Positions 45,448 to 56,748 of a DNA stretch of 64,000 nucleotides are shown here, in pieces. The stretch covers positions 55,358,302 to 55,422,301 of the forward strand of contig OU015493.1 in assembly GCA_907164885.2 (NCBI GenBank), read 5' to 3'. Origin of the DNA: Dolomedes plantarius. Taxonomy: Eukaryota > Arthropoda > Arachnida > Araneae > Dolomedidae. A model generated the notes under the pieces. That model did no database searches. It saw nothing but the letters and a program-made list of their open reading frames with translations, and was not told the origin of the DNA. The position numbers and the translations under genes are program-made. Position 1 is the stretch's first letter, and every line of letters begins with the position of its first letter.

Positions 45448-46365
45448 GCATTTTTATGCTCCTAGCAAATGATGTATTCCGACTGCAGCGCCACTATTTT
45501 GCATAATGTAGTATTGTTTCAGCACATTTTACTTAACAACATATTTAAATTTTAAACAGATTGTCCAAGTTTTGAACATACTATCCCTCTTTTTGTGATT
45601 TTTCCTTAATTTTTGATAACTAGTGTATAAAACAGTTCCGTAACTGACTGACTGACCTACTGACTGACAGATAACACTCAAACCAAACCGCTGAACCCAA
45701 AGGGCTGAAATTTTGCATGGCTATTCTTCTTATAGTGCAGGGGTGCACTAAGAAAGATTTTTGAAAAATTCTTCTTAGATTTTTTAAAATTAAATTTTAA
45801 GCTGTTTTTGTAACATTCTTTAAAGATTGCATTTAAAATAATAATCTGAAGGTTATAGAATTTATATCAGGAGAAAGATTATAAAAATTCCTTGAAAATG
45901 AATTCTTTTTCAAATCTTTACCTCCAATTTTTGATATTTTGTAAATTTTTAAAGATTAATTTCCAGAATTTAATTTATTAAATTCTGGTCACGTGGTTTC
46001 TTTTCTTTTTGTGATACTTTAAATTAATTTTGCGCACATGCATAAGAACGAAATAAATTATCAAAAGAAATCTTAAAATACGATAAAAGATAAAATTTAA
46101 CCACTAGACTAATTGAGATGGAAGTTTTTTAAGAATTTAATTCAAATTAATACGTTTTATGGATATTAAACATACAAATTAATTGCATACATTAACAGTT
46201 GTATTTAGTTTGAATATTTTCTTCTACATTATTTTGTCTATCAAAACATCCAATATGATTTTTTATAAATATATATTGTTTGTTTTTCTTTGGCATTAAT
46301 TGCGTACATTGAACATCGTATTTAATTTGAATGTACTCCGTAGCGAAGCACGGGTATTGAGCTAG

Positions 46366-46999
46366 TGTTTAATTAAGAATTATAAAAATAACAAAATTTT
46401 CGTAAGAATAAATCAAAATATGAACATATTTCCACTTAAGGTAACTTTTAAGGATATTATTTTAATAATCATGTTTTGTTAACTTGTCAAATTGAATTTT
46501 TATTCCTGTATATGTTTCCTGAAAAGTCATGAAACATCATTTAATTAAAGCTTTACATAAGGCTTAATTTTACACTTTAGAATTTAGAGAAAACTTTGTT
46601 GTGACTTGTAAGGTTACCACAGCATTGTATCGGTGATTGGTGCGTCAAACCGGATCATGTTCATTTGATGAATTACAAACTGATGTCATAAGGTCGTGAA
46701 AGCAATGTGGTTAAATATTTCATCGGATAGTCTTGAGACGAAAGATCTCCTAGCAGAGTAAGAAGAAAATGGCGGAGAAAAGCGTTCAGTAATAACATTT
46801 ATTAACAGGCAAATAATAAGTAACGCTAAAATCCTAATATAATATTCATCTTTATTTTAAAGATTTTGTTTTTATAAGTCATAAATTAGGGTAAATTATT
46901 AGTCAGAGAATACATTTATATACATTCTACTTAAGCGAATTGCATTTGTGACGATTATAAAATATTGCGGTCTTGCATGATTATAGAACTACGAGAACC
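46366..46999. other. AT-rich DNA, no feature seen
   Basis: Nothing recognised between the Helitron end and the next hAT element. Confidence 0.4.
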
Positions 47000-47711
47000 C
47001 AGGCCCTGATTTTCTATTAGGCCTGGTAGGCCCGGGCCTAGGGGCCCCCGAATGTTGGGGGGCCCCCAAAATTTTTATTTTAAAAGAAAAGGAAAAAAAT
47101 TCCCAATTAAATTTTTTTATTTTACCTTTTTATAACAATTTTTTTATATATCCTTTCAAATTTGATTGATTGGTTCCTCATATGAGGCGCTGAAAGGCAA
47201 AGTGGTGTAAGTCACATTTTCAACTTTTTTCATTTGAGGGCAAAAATGTAATCTCCATGTTCAATTTATAGTGGAATTGCGAATAATTATTATTTGCAAT
47301 ATTATAATAATTATTAGGAATTATAATTTGTTCAATTTATAGTGGAATTTTTTCAAGTTTATGCAGTAAAACATTTTGGACTTACACCACTTGTCTTACT
47401 GACTTACACCACTTTGTCTTTCACCGCCTCATATGTATGTTATAGTGTATATAAGGGATTAATAAGTTTTTGGTTGCATTGTAATGGTGTTTTAATGATG
47501 AAGTTAATATGTTATATCGCTTTTTGTTATCTGATAATGCTCTAGGCTTCTACGCTTCAAATAGCCAATTCTTGGTAAAATGGTTCTTTCACAATGATTC
47601 ATGATTATTATTTTTATGTGTCAATTTTGGAAATTTTACGCCCACATCAGTGTTAGGGGACCCCCATCCCGAGTTGGGCCTATAGTCCAGAATTTTCTAA
47701 ATCGTGCCCTG
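47000..47711. mobile_element. hAT-type MITE with exact 8-bp TSD
   Basis: Ends CAGGCCCTGATTTTC and GAAAATT-like...CGTGCCCTG. CGAGAACC flanks both sides exactly (46992-46999 and 47712-47719). The subterminal part is unusually rich in GGCCC/GGGCC runs. It contains an inner TIR element (47185-47429). Non-coding. Confidence 0.9.
47185..47429. mobile_element. Small TIR element inside the hAT MITE
   Basis: TIR begins AGGCGCTGAAAGGCAAAGTG (next bases GTGTAAGTC), with the complement ending ACTTTGTCTTTCACCGCCT. CATATG flanks both sides (47179-47184 and 47430-47435), which could be a 6-bp TSD, but the palindromic sequence makes that ambiguous. Inside, TTCAATTTATAGTGGAATT is duplicated (47260 and 47333) and the TIR core ACTTACACCACTT appears a second time at 47377. 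Non-coding, 245 bp. Confidence 0.7.
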
Positions 47712-47719
47712 CGAGAACC

Positions 47720-48359
47720 GTATTATAGAACTGCGAGAATTTAAAAGAAAAAACAATTTAACCAAACAAAGGTTAAACAATTTTGTACCAAGTTATAATG
47801 CTTCAGAATATTTCATAATTATGTAACAGGACCTATGAGTACAGCAAGAGAAATAAAATATTGATGTAAATCTGTTTTCTATTAGTTGATGAGTTTTAAT
47901 CAGTTCTTATATAATCACCCATTATGGCCATTTTAAATTCTTGTTTATCCTGATGTGTGAATAAAATCAGTTCTTTTTACCTTGTGCTAAGAAATTCGGT
48001 GACATTTAGAGTTTTATAAATAGAAATTTCATTTGAAAGATATGCTACTAAAGAGCTATTCAAGATATGGAAGATGGATTTAGTATTTAAAGATAGTTAA
48101 AATTATTGATAAATATTTTTTAAATTGCTAAGTATATCATACATTTTATACGAAAACTGTACACATTAGATCTTGAAAAGAGTTATTTTTGCATAAAAGT
48201 GTAAGTAAACATAAAGTTTATATTAAAATGAAGTTTATACTTATTGTTTTACATCAGCATTTGAATATATTTCAACAACTGTTACTGTTCTGTATTGTAA
48301 GTTTTATTGATATTTTAATTATTACTTTACAGTAGTGTTGCTGTTGTTGTTATGACTTA
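47720..48359. other. AT-rich DNA, no feature seen
   Basis: Nothing recognised. Confidence 0.4.
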
Positions 48360-48640
48360 TGCCCCCCCCCCCCTGGCCGGAACATGCCAGATAAGGTCTC
48401 GACAGTGGGCAGAGCAATGCCGGTTGTTTGAGCTCCGGTTGTTAAATATTGTTTTCTTTCTTCGCGGGTGGCAACAAAGGTCGCCTGTAGATGGCGCTTT
48501 TATGGAAATTTTTTGCATGTAAAATGAATGTTGTCACCTGCTTATTCAGTTTTAATATTTAGTAGTTGTTGTTGAATAAAGGAAGTGATCGTATTGATGT
48601 ATTGTGTTATTTTGGACGCATCGAAAGGAAACGATGCACA
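48360..48640 (+). other. GC-shifted segment, possible retroelement end
   Basis: A 13-C run near 48362 is followed by GC-richer sequence and an AATAAA at 48574. It may be part of an LTR, but no paired terminus or partner was found. Confidence 0.3.
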
Positions 48641-48759
48641 CAGGCCTGAGACTACCACTGGAAAGATAAGGAACTTTATAATCTTATGAACTGGTCGCAA
48701 AGCGAAGTAGTTAGGAATTATGTGTTTTTACCTGTTTAGAATGGCAGCACAAGGGTAAC

Positions 48760-48862
48760 AGTCCGACTTTAGTCAGGTGCCACCTCAATTTTGACCGAGT
48801 ACCTCCAGATGGGCCATTTGGAGAGCTTGTACCTTCCCCCTCCTTCTCCCACTGACCTCATA
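48760..48862 (-). repeat. SINE family 2 tail fragment
   Basis: On the minus strand TCGGTCAAAATTGAGGTGGC and ACCTGACTAAAGTCGGAC match the 3' part of the SINE at 57681-57950 (TCGGTCAAAATTGAGATGGC). No tRNA-like head is present. Confidence 0.65.
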
Positions 48863-51800
48863 TAAGGACACTTTGCAGTAGTTATTACTTTATAATTTTT
48901 TTTATAAATGTTTGTGCTACAAGAATTATTGTGACCATCAAATATTAGCATTATTATTTTTGTCATGTTACCGTTGTAATGAATATCTTAATAAGCAACC
49001 AATAGTGATATGTTCTCATCGATTACGACCCTCCAAAGGGAGCTACTACCTATAAATTCCAGCTAATAACACTTGATTTTTTATGACTGAAACAGGATTA
49101 TTTTTTTATGTAAAACAAATGCCTTAAAACTTGATGATAACTTTATTAAAGCTGATGGGATAAATGTTAATTTATTTATAAGAGTATATTATGTAAATTC
49201 TGGAACAACAGAAAGCTGTAAAAAACTAATTATGGAAAGTATATAAATTTAATTAGTTGTATGTAAAACAGTCTCACATATGTTTTCTTTAAACCACTAA
49301 AAAAGATAATATGAAGTAGAGGTACTATAAAAGTTACAAGAGATGATTGGAGTACTATCGAAGCCTTTAAGTTTAGATATGAAATTTAAGTACCTGTAAA
49401 TCATAAATTGTTGTTGTTTCATTTACTTATTTCTAACATGAGTTATAGGACACTTATCTATAAGGGCAAGCAGTAGTAGCTGCTAGGCGTGTATTTTGTT
49501 CTTAAATTTGATTTGAATTTGTTTAATAATCTTATTACTTTTGCGAGATTTATGGATTTAGTGGACTGTAAGGATTTTTAAGATTTATTTAGAATATAAA
49601 CAAAATAATTACATAAGCACAATTAATAGAATAGGTTTGCACAATTAAAAGAATACATTTTCGTGATTAATATAACATACTTGCACATTTAATAGAATAC
49701 AATTGCATAATTTAATTGAATATAAGGGATGGAAGAACTTAGGGGAAATGCGAAACCCAATAAGCATAAACAATGAATTATGATTTGATTTACAGATCAA
49801 TGACGAAGAATATCTTTCATTCCCCAGACATCATCCAAACCTTTCACTTTAGGGAATGCATAAAAAAAACAGAATAATTTAGTAGAAGCCGTTTTAGACC
49901 TTCTTCTCGCAACACGTACAAAAGATTTCTGAACAAAAAGTAGATGCTGCCACAAACCGTTATAAAAATAAGAAATTACTAGGTCAGTGCTTTCGCCTAT
50001 GAACGATCATTGCTGATGCTGAACGGAACAACTTTCATTCATTAAATATAAATTCTTTTAATAAGTAAGACATTCTTTCAAAATGTAAGTATTTTCCTAA
50101 AACCCCTAAGAAAAGATATAAGGAATAGATACCATATTACACATTTTGATCTTATTTCTTTAAAGTCTGCTCAAGAGTCTTCAATGGACTATCGTACCTT
50201 TGGATTATATAAGCAGGTGGTGTAAATTATTTTAGAGTAACTGAAAAAATTGTCTTTTTATCGTGGAAATCCTGATATGCATTCATATTTTAGAGAAAGA
50301 TCTATAGGATAAAACATTCAAAAATAGAATTTTTCTGAATATATTATTTATCAGAGCAAATGCTTTATAAAAATGCACAAGCATCCACTGTAAAAATTAC
50401 TTAAGTCTTTTGTCAGAATTATTTTGTGCTTTCGACAAAAAAGGAGTCAAAAGAAGGAAATAAATTTTATAAAATATAAAAAAGTTATCCCTTCATTCAC
50501 ATATATTTTTACCTCCTTTACACTCTTGACAAAAATACCCCTTTTTGGGCCTGTAAAATCGTCATATGTTCACTTTAACAGGTTCCCATTTTAAATGAAA
50601 CTCCACCATTGTGCTTTCAAATATATATGGTCAGTTTTGTGAGCAGAAAGTTATTTGATGTATGAAAAGACTCCAATTCCCTTTGACACGCCTTTAAAAG
50701 GACGCATGCTATTAAAACTGTGAGTGCATCATTTATCAAATGATGCAACAATTGCTAGGTTAAGTGGCGCTTTCGATAGAATTACTCAAACTGCTTGAAT
50801 GAAGCCTTTAAATGTTTTGAATGCGATTGAAGCATTGAAAATTTAAATGAGGTATGTCTGGGCAATTAAGTGATTGTCCAGAAGTACCTAAATTATGAAT
50901 TTAGCTAATAAATATCATTCCTCTTTTGGGTGAATAAAACATAAAGTTTGCGACTTAAATTTCATTTAATGCACTTTAGGGAAATTTAATGTGAACAAAG
51001 AGATATGTATGCAGCAAAACAACTGTCAGGAATGGGAATTAATAAATTAACCGACAGGATCTAATCAATTATCATGTTAATTTTCTAAAAATTAGTATAA
51101 AACGCGTGCGTATCTATTAAACATATATTTTGTAACAACTGAACCCAATAAAATAGTGTCTTAATCCGTAAATTAAATACACAAATTGATACAACAATAG
51201 ACCGGAAAGCACTTGAGGGACTGTTTATTTATTTCCTACAATTATCAAACTTTGGATTGTTCAAATCACTGATACATTTAATTCACTTACTTTAATTACT
51301 CATTTTTTGCGCACTTTTTAAAAATTTTTATAAGGATCGTCTTGGTATGATTGTGAAAACTAATAAGGATATGCTACGGAGAGATTTTGCTTTTACTCAA
51401 GAGAGATCATGCTGCTTTCAAGTGTGGTCATGATAACATTCCAGTTAGGTAATGTATTTGTTAAAATGTAGTTTTTGCCCACTTTTTTTATCACCACACT
51501 GTATCTCACTATAAAGTGCTATGAAAATTTGGTTAAAGTGCATAATAATAATTACAAAAAAATGCCCTTTGTGTTACCCTTCTCTTTGAGAACAACATCC
51601 AACATCCCTAAAATCAACATCTTCTAATTATTTACTACACATTAAAAATGAGTACTCATTCTACGAAACATACAAATAAGATATGGATTGAATAACCTGA
51701 GTGATGGTAGTCCTCTGTGTAACGTGTCAGTAATGAAATGTTAATACAGTGCAACATTTTATAATATTCCCTGGCAGAAGAGAGAAATTTTCATAAATGC

Positions 51801-51980
51801 CATGCAGATTTCAAAATTGATGTGTTGCGTAGATTGGTCTAAAAGTGAGTTTTGCTTCCAGTGGGAACAAAACCCACAGTTTTAATGTATGTGTCCGCAG
51901 TGTTAAGAACGCATTGTGGGCTTTGTTTGGTTATAATTATTTTTATGGGGAATTTTATCCTGATAACTATGGCTGCACTG
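48863..51980. other. AT-rich DNA, no feature seen
   Basis: The longest stretch in the window without any element boundary I could recognise. Only short ORFs. Confidence 0.4.
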
Positions 51981-51986
51981 CAATAC

Positions 51987-52034
<48 letters not shown>
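51981..52034. repeat. (TA)n microsatellite
   Basis: Abuts the pogo MITE. Confidence 0.95.
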
Positions 52035-52037
<3 letters not shown>

Positions 52038-52170
52038 TCGATTCCGTTTAATCTGACCACATTGGGAGGCGATCATTTTCGTCCTAATAACCGGCTGGTC
52101 CGACTAAACGAACATGCCCTATGTTACAAGATGGGATTCGGTCGGAATAAGCGGCTGGACCAATCGACTG
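52035..52170. mobile_element. pogo/Tigger-type mini-MITE (136 bp)
   Basis: Begins CAGTCGATTCCGTTTAATC and ends GGACCAATCGACTG, flanked by TA (52033-52034 and 52171-52172). CAGTCGA termini followed by TTAATC.GA are characteristic of pogo/Tigger ends. GCGGCTGGACC and CCGGCTGGTCCGAC repeat inside. Non-coding. Confidence 0.8.
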
Positions 52171-52442
52171 TATATACATATATAGAAACGATAACTTTCA
52201 TAACCATTAAAGAAAAACCTATTCAAAATTCTTTTATATTATCATCCTGAATTCGACCTGGGATTAACCCAAAGTCACCTATTATAGTTTTTCCCCTAAA
52301 GCCACGCGCAGCCAGAGTTATATAAGAAGAAAGTTCGAGAACTATGACGACAACGATCACCCCATATGGCATTTAAGTCGGGTGTCCTAAATTGACCATT
52401 TAGGAGTTCAATTCACCCGTACTCCGGGCAAGAACCTAGGTT

Positions 52443-52728
52443 TGTCGCGGGCTTGTGTGTCAGCCGGTCGTTCACACAGCCGCAGCTTTTGCGCTGCGAA
52501 TATATTTGTTTTCTATCTGCAAATTTCAATGTGTCCCAGAACGATATTTTTCACGTATGTTAGTCCTATACTAAGTATTCAGTGTATAGATAATGAAGTA
52601 TACGTAATCATCGAAACACTGTGAAATAAAGATACGTTAAGCCAGTAACCATGATGCCTTTATTATTCGCCTGGACTTTACTTTAGTTTGACTTCCCACT
52701 TCTATTGCCTAATGCTCCGGCACGACTA
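52443..52728 (+). mobile_element. Possible solo LTR
   Basis: Starts TGTCGCGGGCTTGTG, has AATAAA at 52626, and ends near CTCCGGCACGACTA, so start and end are roughly complementary (TGTCG against CGACTA). Composition is GC-richer than the flanks. No TSD seen; tentative. Confidence 0.35.
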
Positions 52729-52773
52729 CCCCCTGAATTATCTGAGTTCACAGGCCTATTATTCATCGCCACC

Positions 52774-52778
52774 GAGTT

Positions 52779-52826
<48 letters not shown>
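52774..52826. repeat. (TA)n microsatellite
   Basis: Pure TA run; the Tyr-Ile ORF through it is an artefact. Confidence 0.95.
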
Positions 52827-52830
<4 letters not shown>

Positions 52831-53129
52831 ATAACAGATGTTTACATAGTATCGGAAACATACGAATTTAATATTTTACAATGCTTTTACTGCTTGATAT
52901 TATTTATTTTTCACACTATTTTTTCCGTACTTACCCAATTCATTTCGATTACTCATATTAGTGAAAGGAGGAAGACAGTGATGAGGATGACATGAAGTTA
53001 GCATTAGCAGTCATTCAGACACCAGTTTTCAAGCTAGTTCCCCGGAATCAATAAATATCAGATTAATTAAATTTAGGTCAAGCAAAATTACAGGGTTATT
53101 CAGATTCAGTTGCACTGAGAGTCAGAAAC

Positions 53130-54090
53130 GCTCATCTAAGGAACCACGGAGACTAGAAACCAAGGAGGCAGAGACCGTATATGCAGGAAGCATGGTGGTT
53201 GGTTCCCTGCGAACCTAAATAGTAGAATGCTGTAGTAAAATTATGCCGAACATCGATATCAAATGACAAGGAGACATATTAAAACTATAGTGGGATGCTA
53301 GGAATCTTATGGACTGATGAGATATGTCTGCCCCCTCTTCGACTCTTACTTCCTTGGACTTTTTTTATTGCTTCCTGAGAGCACACACCGGGTCCGACCT
53401 GGCAAAAGCCCTACTGGGTAATTCCCGATGGTGCTGATACACCGGCAGCAGGCAGCCACCCCTCGTACGATCCAGCCAAGCGTCCCCCGCGCCCCACGTC
53501 CCCACGACAAGCACCACGACACAATCGAGGAACAGATCAGCTCCAGGCAGAACAGACGGATTAGCTTTGTAGAATTTTGAAAACATGGTAAAAAGCTCTG
53601 CCGGAGGACACTCACAAAAGCCAACCTTAGAGAAGAGAAGGAGGTAGAACCGAAAGACCCAAACGGAACGACAGCGCATAATTAGTGGCTACCAGCGAAA
53701 GTGCGAACAAGACCTAAAAGACAAGAGGAGCCACAAAACGTCACTAACAATAATTGGCTCAAAGAAAAACTTAGTGGACAGTATCATTGCATATCCCAGG
53801 CGGGGAGACGACTAGGCCTAAATAGGGGATGGTCAATTTTGAGAGGGGACAGTCGCTATCCTGGGCGCAGAAACAGCAACTGGAAAGATCCTCATCGTCA
53901 CTGTGCAACCCACCCTGCGGAACCTTCGTGAGCCGGCGTGTCCTGTGTTCGCCAAAGGGCACATTGCTTAATCCACTACTGCTGTTCTCTGTGTTCTTCT
54001 ATTTGCTGCTGTTCGCTGCTATCTGTTATATTTTGTTATCTATACAAATAAATAAAGACAGAGCGGATTTTGTATGTGGAGGGTAATCTC
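53130..54090. other. GC-rich island of unknown nature
   Basis: Clearly GC-richer than its surroundings, with overlapping ORFs of 65-105 codons on both strands (53346-53679 minus, 53701-54086 plus) that match nothing I know. It ends with AATAAATAAAGACAGAGCGG near 54050. A decayed retroelement is the most likely source. Confidence 0.35.
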
Positions 54091-54261
54091 CGGAACCACT
54101 GCACCTATTTGAAAAATTCTTTCACTATTTGACAGGTACATTATTCCAGATGGACATAGGCTATATACTCGTATTATGTACTAGCTGAAAACCCGCACTT
54201 CGCTACGGAGTACATTCAAATTAAATACAAAGGTCAATATATGCAATTAATGTCAATCAAT

Positions 54262-54263
<2 letters not shown>

Positions 54264-54304
<41 letters not shown>
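54264..54304. repeat. (TA)n microsatellite inside Helitron B
   Basis: Pure TA run. Copy C has a much shorter TA-rich stretch at the same place, so it expanded here. Confidence 0.9.
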
Positions 54305-54307
<3 letters not shown>

Positions 54308-54889
54308 CGACGATCAATGTATACAATTGGTGTAAAAATATATATATATATATTTATAAAAAAAATCCGTAAGGGTTATTTTTATAGACAAAATAATGTA
54401 GAAGGAAATATTCAAATTAAATGCAATAGGACATTCTAAAGAATATAGTACAGTTAATATAGTATAGTTTGAGGAACATAATATCTTTTATCGTATTTTA
54501 ATATTTTTTTGTATAATGCCCAATCTTCTGCCTCATTAGGAAAAAAAGTATTTTTTTTGTCTATTTCGTTGTTAGGCACGTGACGGTAAATTTATTTAAA
54601 GTACCAGAAAAAGAAATCACGTGATCAGCATTTAATAAATTAAATTCTAAAAATTTATCTTTAAAAATTCACTAAAGATCAGAAAATGGAAGTAAAAATT
54701 CGAAAAAGATTTCATTTTGAAGGATTTTTTATCATCCTTCTCGTGAAATAAATTTTATAACCCTCAAATTATTATTTTAAATGCAAACTTAAATAAAAGT
54801 TACTAAAACAGCTTAAAAATTTTATTTTAAAAAAATCTAAGAAGATTTTTTCAAAAATTTTTCTTAGTGCACCCCTATACTATAAGAAG

Positions 54890-55175
54890 TCGCCCAGTGG
54901 CTAAGTGGTTAAGGCATCAGCTGGCCATGCCGGGGGTGCGGATTCGATTCCCGCATAAGACTTGGCTGTATTCTGGGGAAACGGTCAGTCTTCCGCCTGC
55001 AAATGGAGCCCCGTCTAGAAAGGGGAGCTGCAACCCATCGTCCATCGCCGGTGTCATCGTTTGTCAATAAAATTCTTCTGTGATTGTGTCATTTGTCTGT
55101 AATTTCCTTGTATTCATATGTACACTGGACTGGGGTGTAATGTCGTCATCCCCCAGGGACATTAGCCAAAAAAAA
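54890..55175 (+). mobile_element. tRNA-derived SINE (family 3) with exact TSD
   Basis: The head contains GTGGCTAAGTGGTTAAGGCA (D-arm/A box) and GCGGATTCGATTCCCGC (T-arm/B box) at tRNA spacing. A 200-bp body and a short poly(A) end follow. ACTATAAGAAG occurs exactly at 54879-54889 and 55176-55186, an 11-bp TSD typical of LINE-mediated insertion. It lies within Helitron B, so it is younger. The internal promoter looks intact. Confidence 0.92.
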
Positions 55176-55286
55176 ACTATAAGAAGAATCACCATGCAAA
55201 ATTTCAGCCCTTTAGGTCCAGCAGTTTGGTCTGTGCGTTGTATGTCAGTGAGTCAGTCAGTTACGGAACTGTTATATATATATAGA

Positions 55287-56032
55287 TATGTGATCAGTAG
55301 AATCTGATCATATAGATATCTGATTCTTTTGTCAACCATAGTCAAGAAACCATAGCAACACATCAAACGATATTTTCATTTATTATCAGTAAAACATTTG
55401 AATTTTGTTTCTCGACCATAGTCAAGTAACCATAGCAACATAAACTACATTTTCATATATTATCAGTAAAACATTTAATATTTTAAAGATTCAATTGGAG
55501 GAGGTATTGATAAAAACAAAAAGGATCTTTGAAATTGGCAACATTTACGGGTTTATTGAAGAAAATTACATTTGGAACTACGCTTTTTATTGGACATCTA
55601 AGGTAAAAAAAGATCTATAATTTATCAACTATCAACTGGAAATTTATTGGTATAATATTACAGAACTTTATTTAACTTATAAACATTGTTTTTGAATTTA
55701 TGTACAATTTTATGCACAATTTGTGTAAATCGAACTTGACTTATTGAACTTTATTCAAAAATCAGTGTGTTTCATTGAAACTGGGAAATTTAAGGATTAT
55801 TTCGAATAGCCCTATGTTTGTTCCTTTATAAGTGAAAAAGTATTGCTTCAATTGAGCTGAAATTTTGTATAGATATAGTTGATAGTTCAGATTAAAATAT
55901 AGGCATATTATTTTTTGAAAATCGGGCCCCGGAGTTTTTTTAATTAATGTTTTAATGATTTTGCCCCTAAAATCATTAAAACGCCAAATTGACAAATTGT
56001 ACCAAAATCGGTACTCAGGTGGCCCCGGACAC
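55287..56032. other. Unassigned DNA between two Helitrons
   Basis: CCATAGTCAAG(A/T)AACCATAGCAACA is partly duplicated (55338 and 55420). On the minus strand around 55850 ACAAAATTTCAGCTCAATTG resembles the Helitron block GGGCTGAAATTTTGCATGG, so another decayed copy may be here. Confidence 0.4.
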
Positions 56033-56748
56033 GATTCAGTGACTGACTGACTGACAGACAACGCACAGACCAAACCGCTGGACCTAAAGGGCTGAAATTT
56101 CGCATGGCGATTCTTCTTATAGTGTAGGGGTGCACGAAGAAAGATTTTTGAAAAATTCTTAGATTTTTTTAAAATTAAATTTTTAAGCTGTTTTTGTAAC
56201 TTTTTTTTGTTTGCATTTAAAATAATAATCCTAGGGATATAAAATGTATATCAAGAGAAAGATGATAAAAATGCCTTTAAAATGAAATCTTTTTCAAATT
56301 GTTACTTCCATTTTCTGATTTTTAGTGAATTTTTAAAGATTAATTTTTAGAATTTAATATATTAAATGTTGATCACGTGGTTTCTTTTCTTTTTATGATA
56401 CTTTAAATTAATTTTGCCCCACGTGCATAACAATAAAATTAATTTACAAAAACAAATATTAAAATACGTTAAAATATAAAATTCAACCACTAGACTAATT
56501 GAGATGGAAGTTTTTAAAGAATTTAATCCAAATTAGTATGTTTTATGGATATTAAACATACAAATTAATTGCATACATTGACCATTGTATTTCATTTGAA
56601 TATTTTCTTCTACATTATTTTGTCTATAAAAATATCCGTTACAATTTTTTATAAATATATATACATATATTTTTTGCATTAATTGCATACATTGACCGTT
56701 GTATTTAATTTGAATGTACTCCGTAGCGAAGTATGTGTATTCAGCTAG
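56033..56748 (+). mobile_element. Helitron (copy C)
   Basis: Collinear with copy A from CAGTGACTGACTGACTGAC onwards, through CTAAAGGGCTGAAATTTCGC, to the 3' end ACTCCGTAGCGAAGTATGTG...CTAG (56745-56748) followed by T. The TC 5' terminus is not recognisable, so this copy is 5'-truncated or joined to other sequence. The hairpin is weaker than in copy A. Confidence 0.78.

Larger units (their letters stand above)
43146..45625 (-). mobile_element. Tc1-like DD34E element, decayed
   Basis: TIRs CACTGGTTATCATAAATTAA and its relative ending TTGATAACTAGTG, with TA at 43144-43145 and 45626-45627. Encodes a broken transposase on the minus strand and is itself interrupted by a TIR element at 43313-44288. 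Without that insertion it is about 1.5 kb. Confidence 0.88.
43130..46365 (+). mobile_element. Helitron (copy A), split by a Tc1-like element
   Basis: Begins TCTACCTATATATATA after an A (43129) and resumes after the inserted element at 45628 with AAACAGTTCCGTAACTGACTG, the same order as in copy B (minus strand from 55286). It ends with an imperfect hairpin around CCGTAGCGAAGCACGG followed by CTAG at 46362-46365 and then T. A|TC...CTAG|T is the Helitron insertion signature. Non-coding body, about 750 bp without the insertion. Confidence 0.82.
54181..55286 (-). mobile_element. Helitron (copy B), interrupted by a SINE
   Basis: On the minus strand it starts at 55286 with TCTATATATATATAACAG after an A and ends at 54181 with a CCGTAGCGAAG hairpin region and GCTAG before T. 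The body is collinear with copies A and C (CTAAAGGGCTGAAATTT, GGGGTGCAC(T/G)AAGAAA). The SINE at 54890-55175 interrupts it, with ACTATAAGAAG duplicated on each side. Non-coding. Confidence 0.87.

Noticed and set aside
48360..48373. Poly-C run (also near 58859) as a structural element
   Set aside because: A plain homopolymer; no paired motif nearby indicates a function.
54867..55070. tRNA-like sequence at 54890 as a functional tRNA gene
   Set aside because: It is followed by a 200-bp body and poly(A) and bounded by an 11-bp TSD, so it is the head of a SINE.
55762..56135. Minus-strand ORFs containing Ser-Val-Ser-Gln-Ser-Val
   Set aside because: They come from the repeated TGACTGACTGAC of the Helitron 5' region and appear at each copy.
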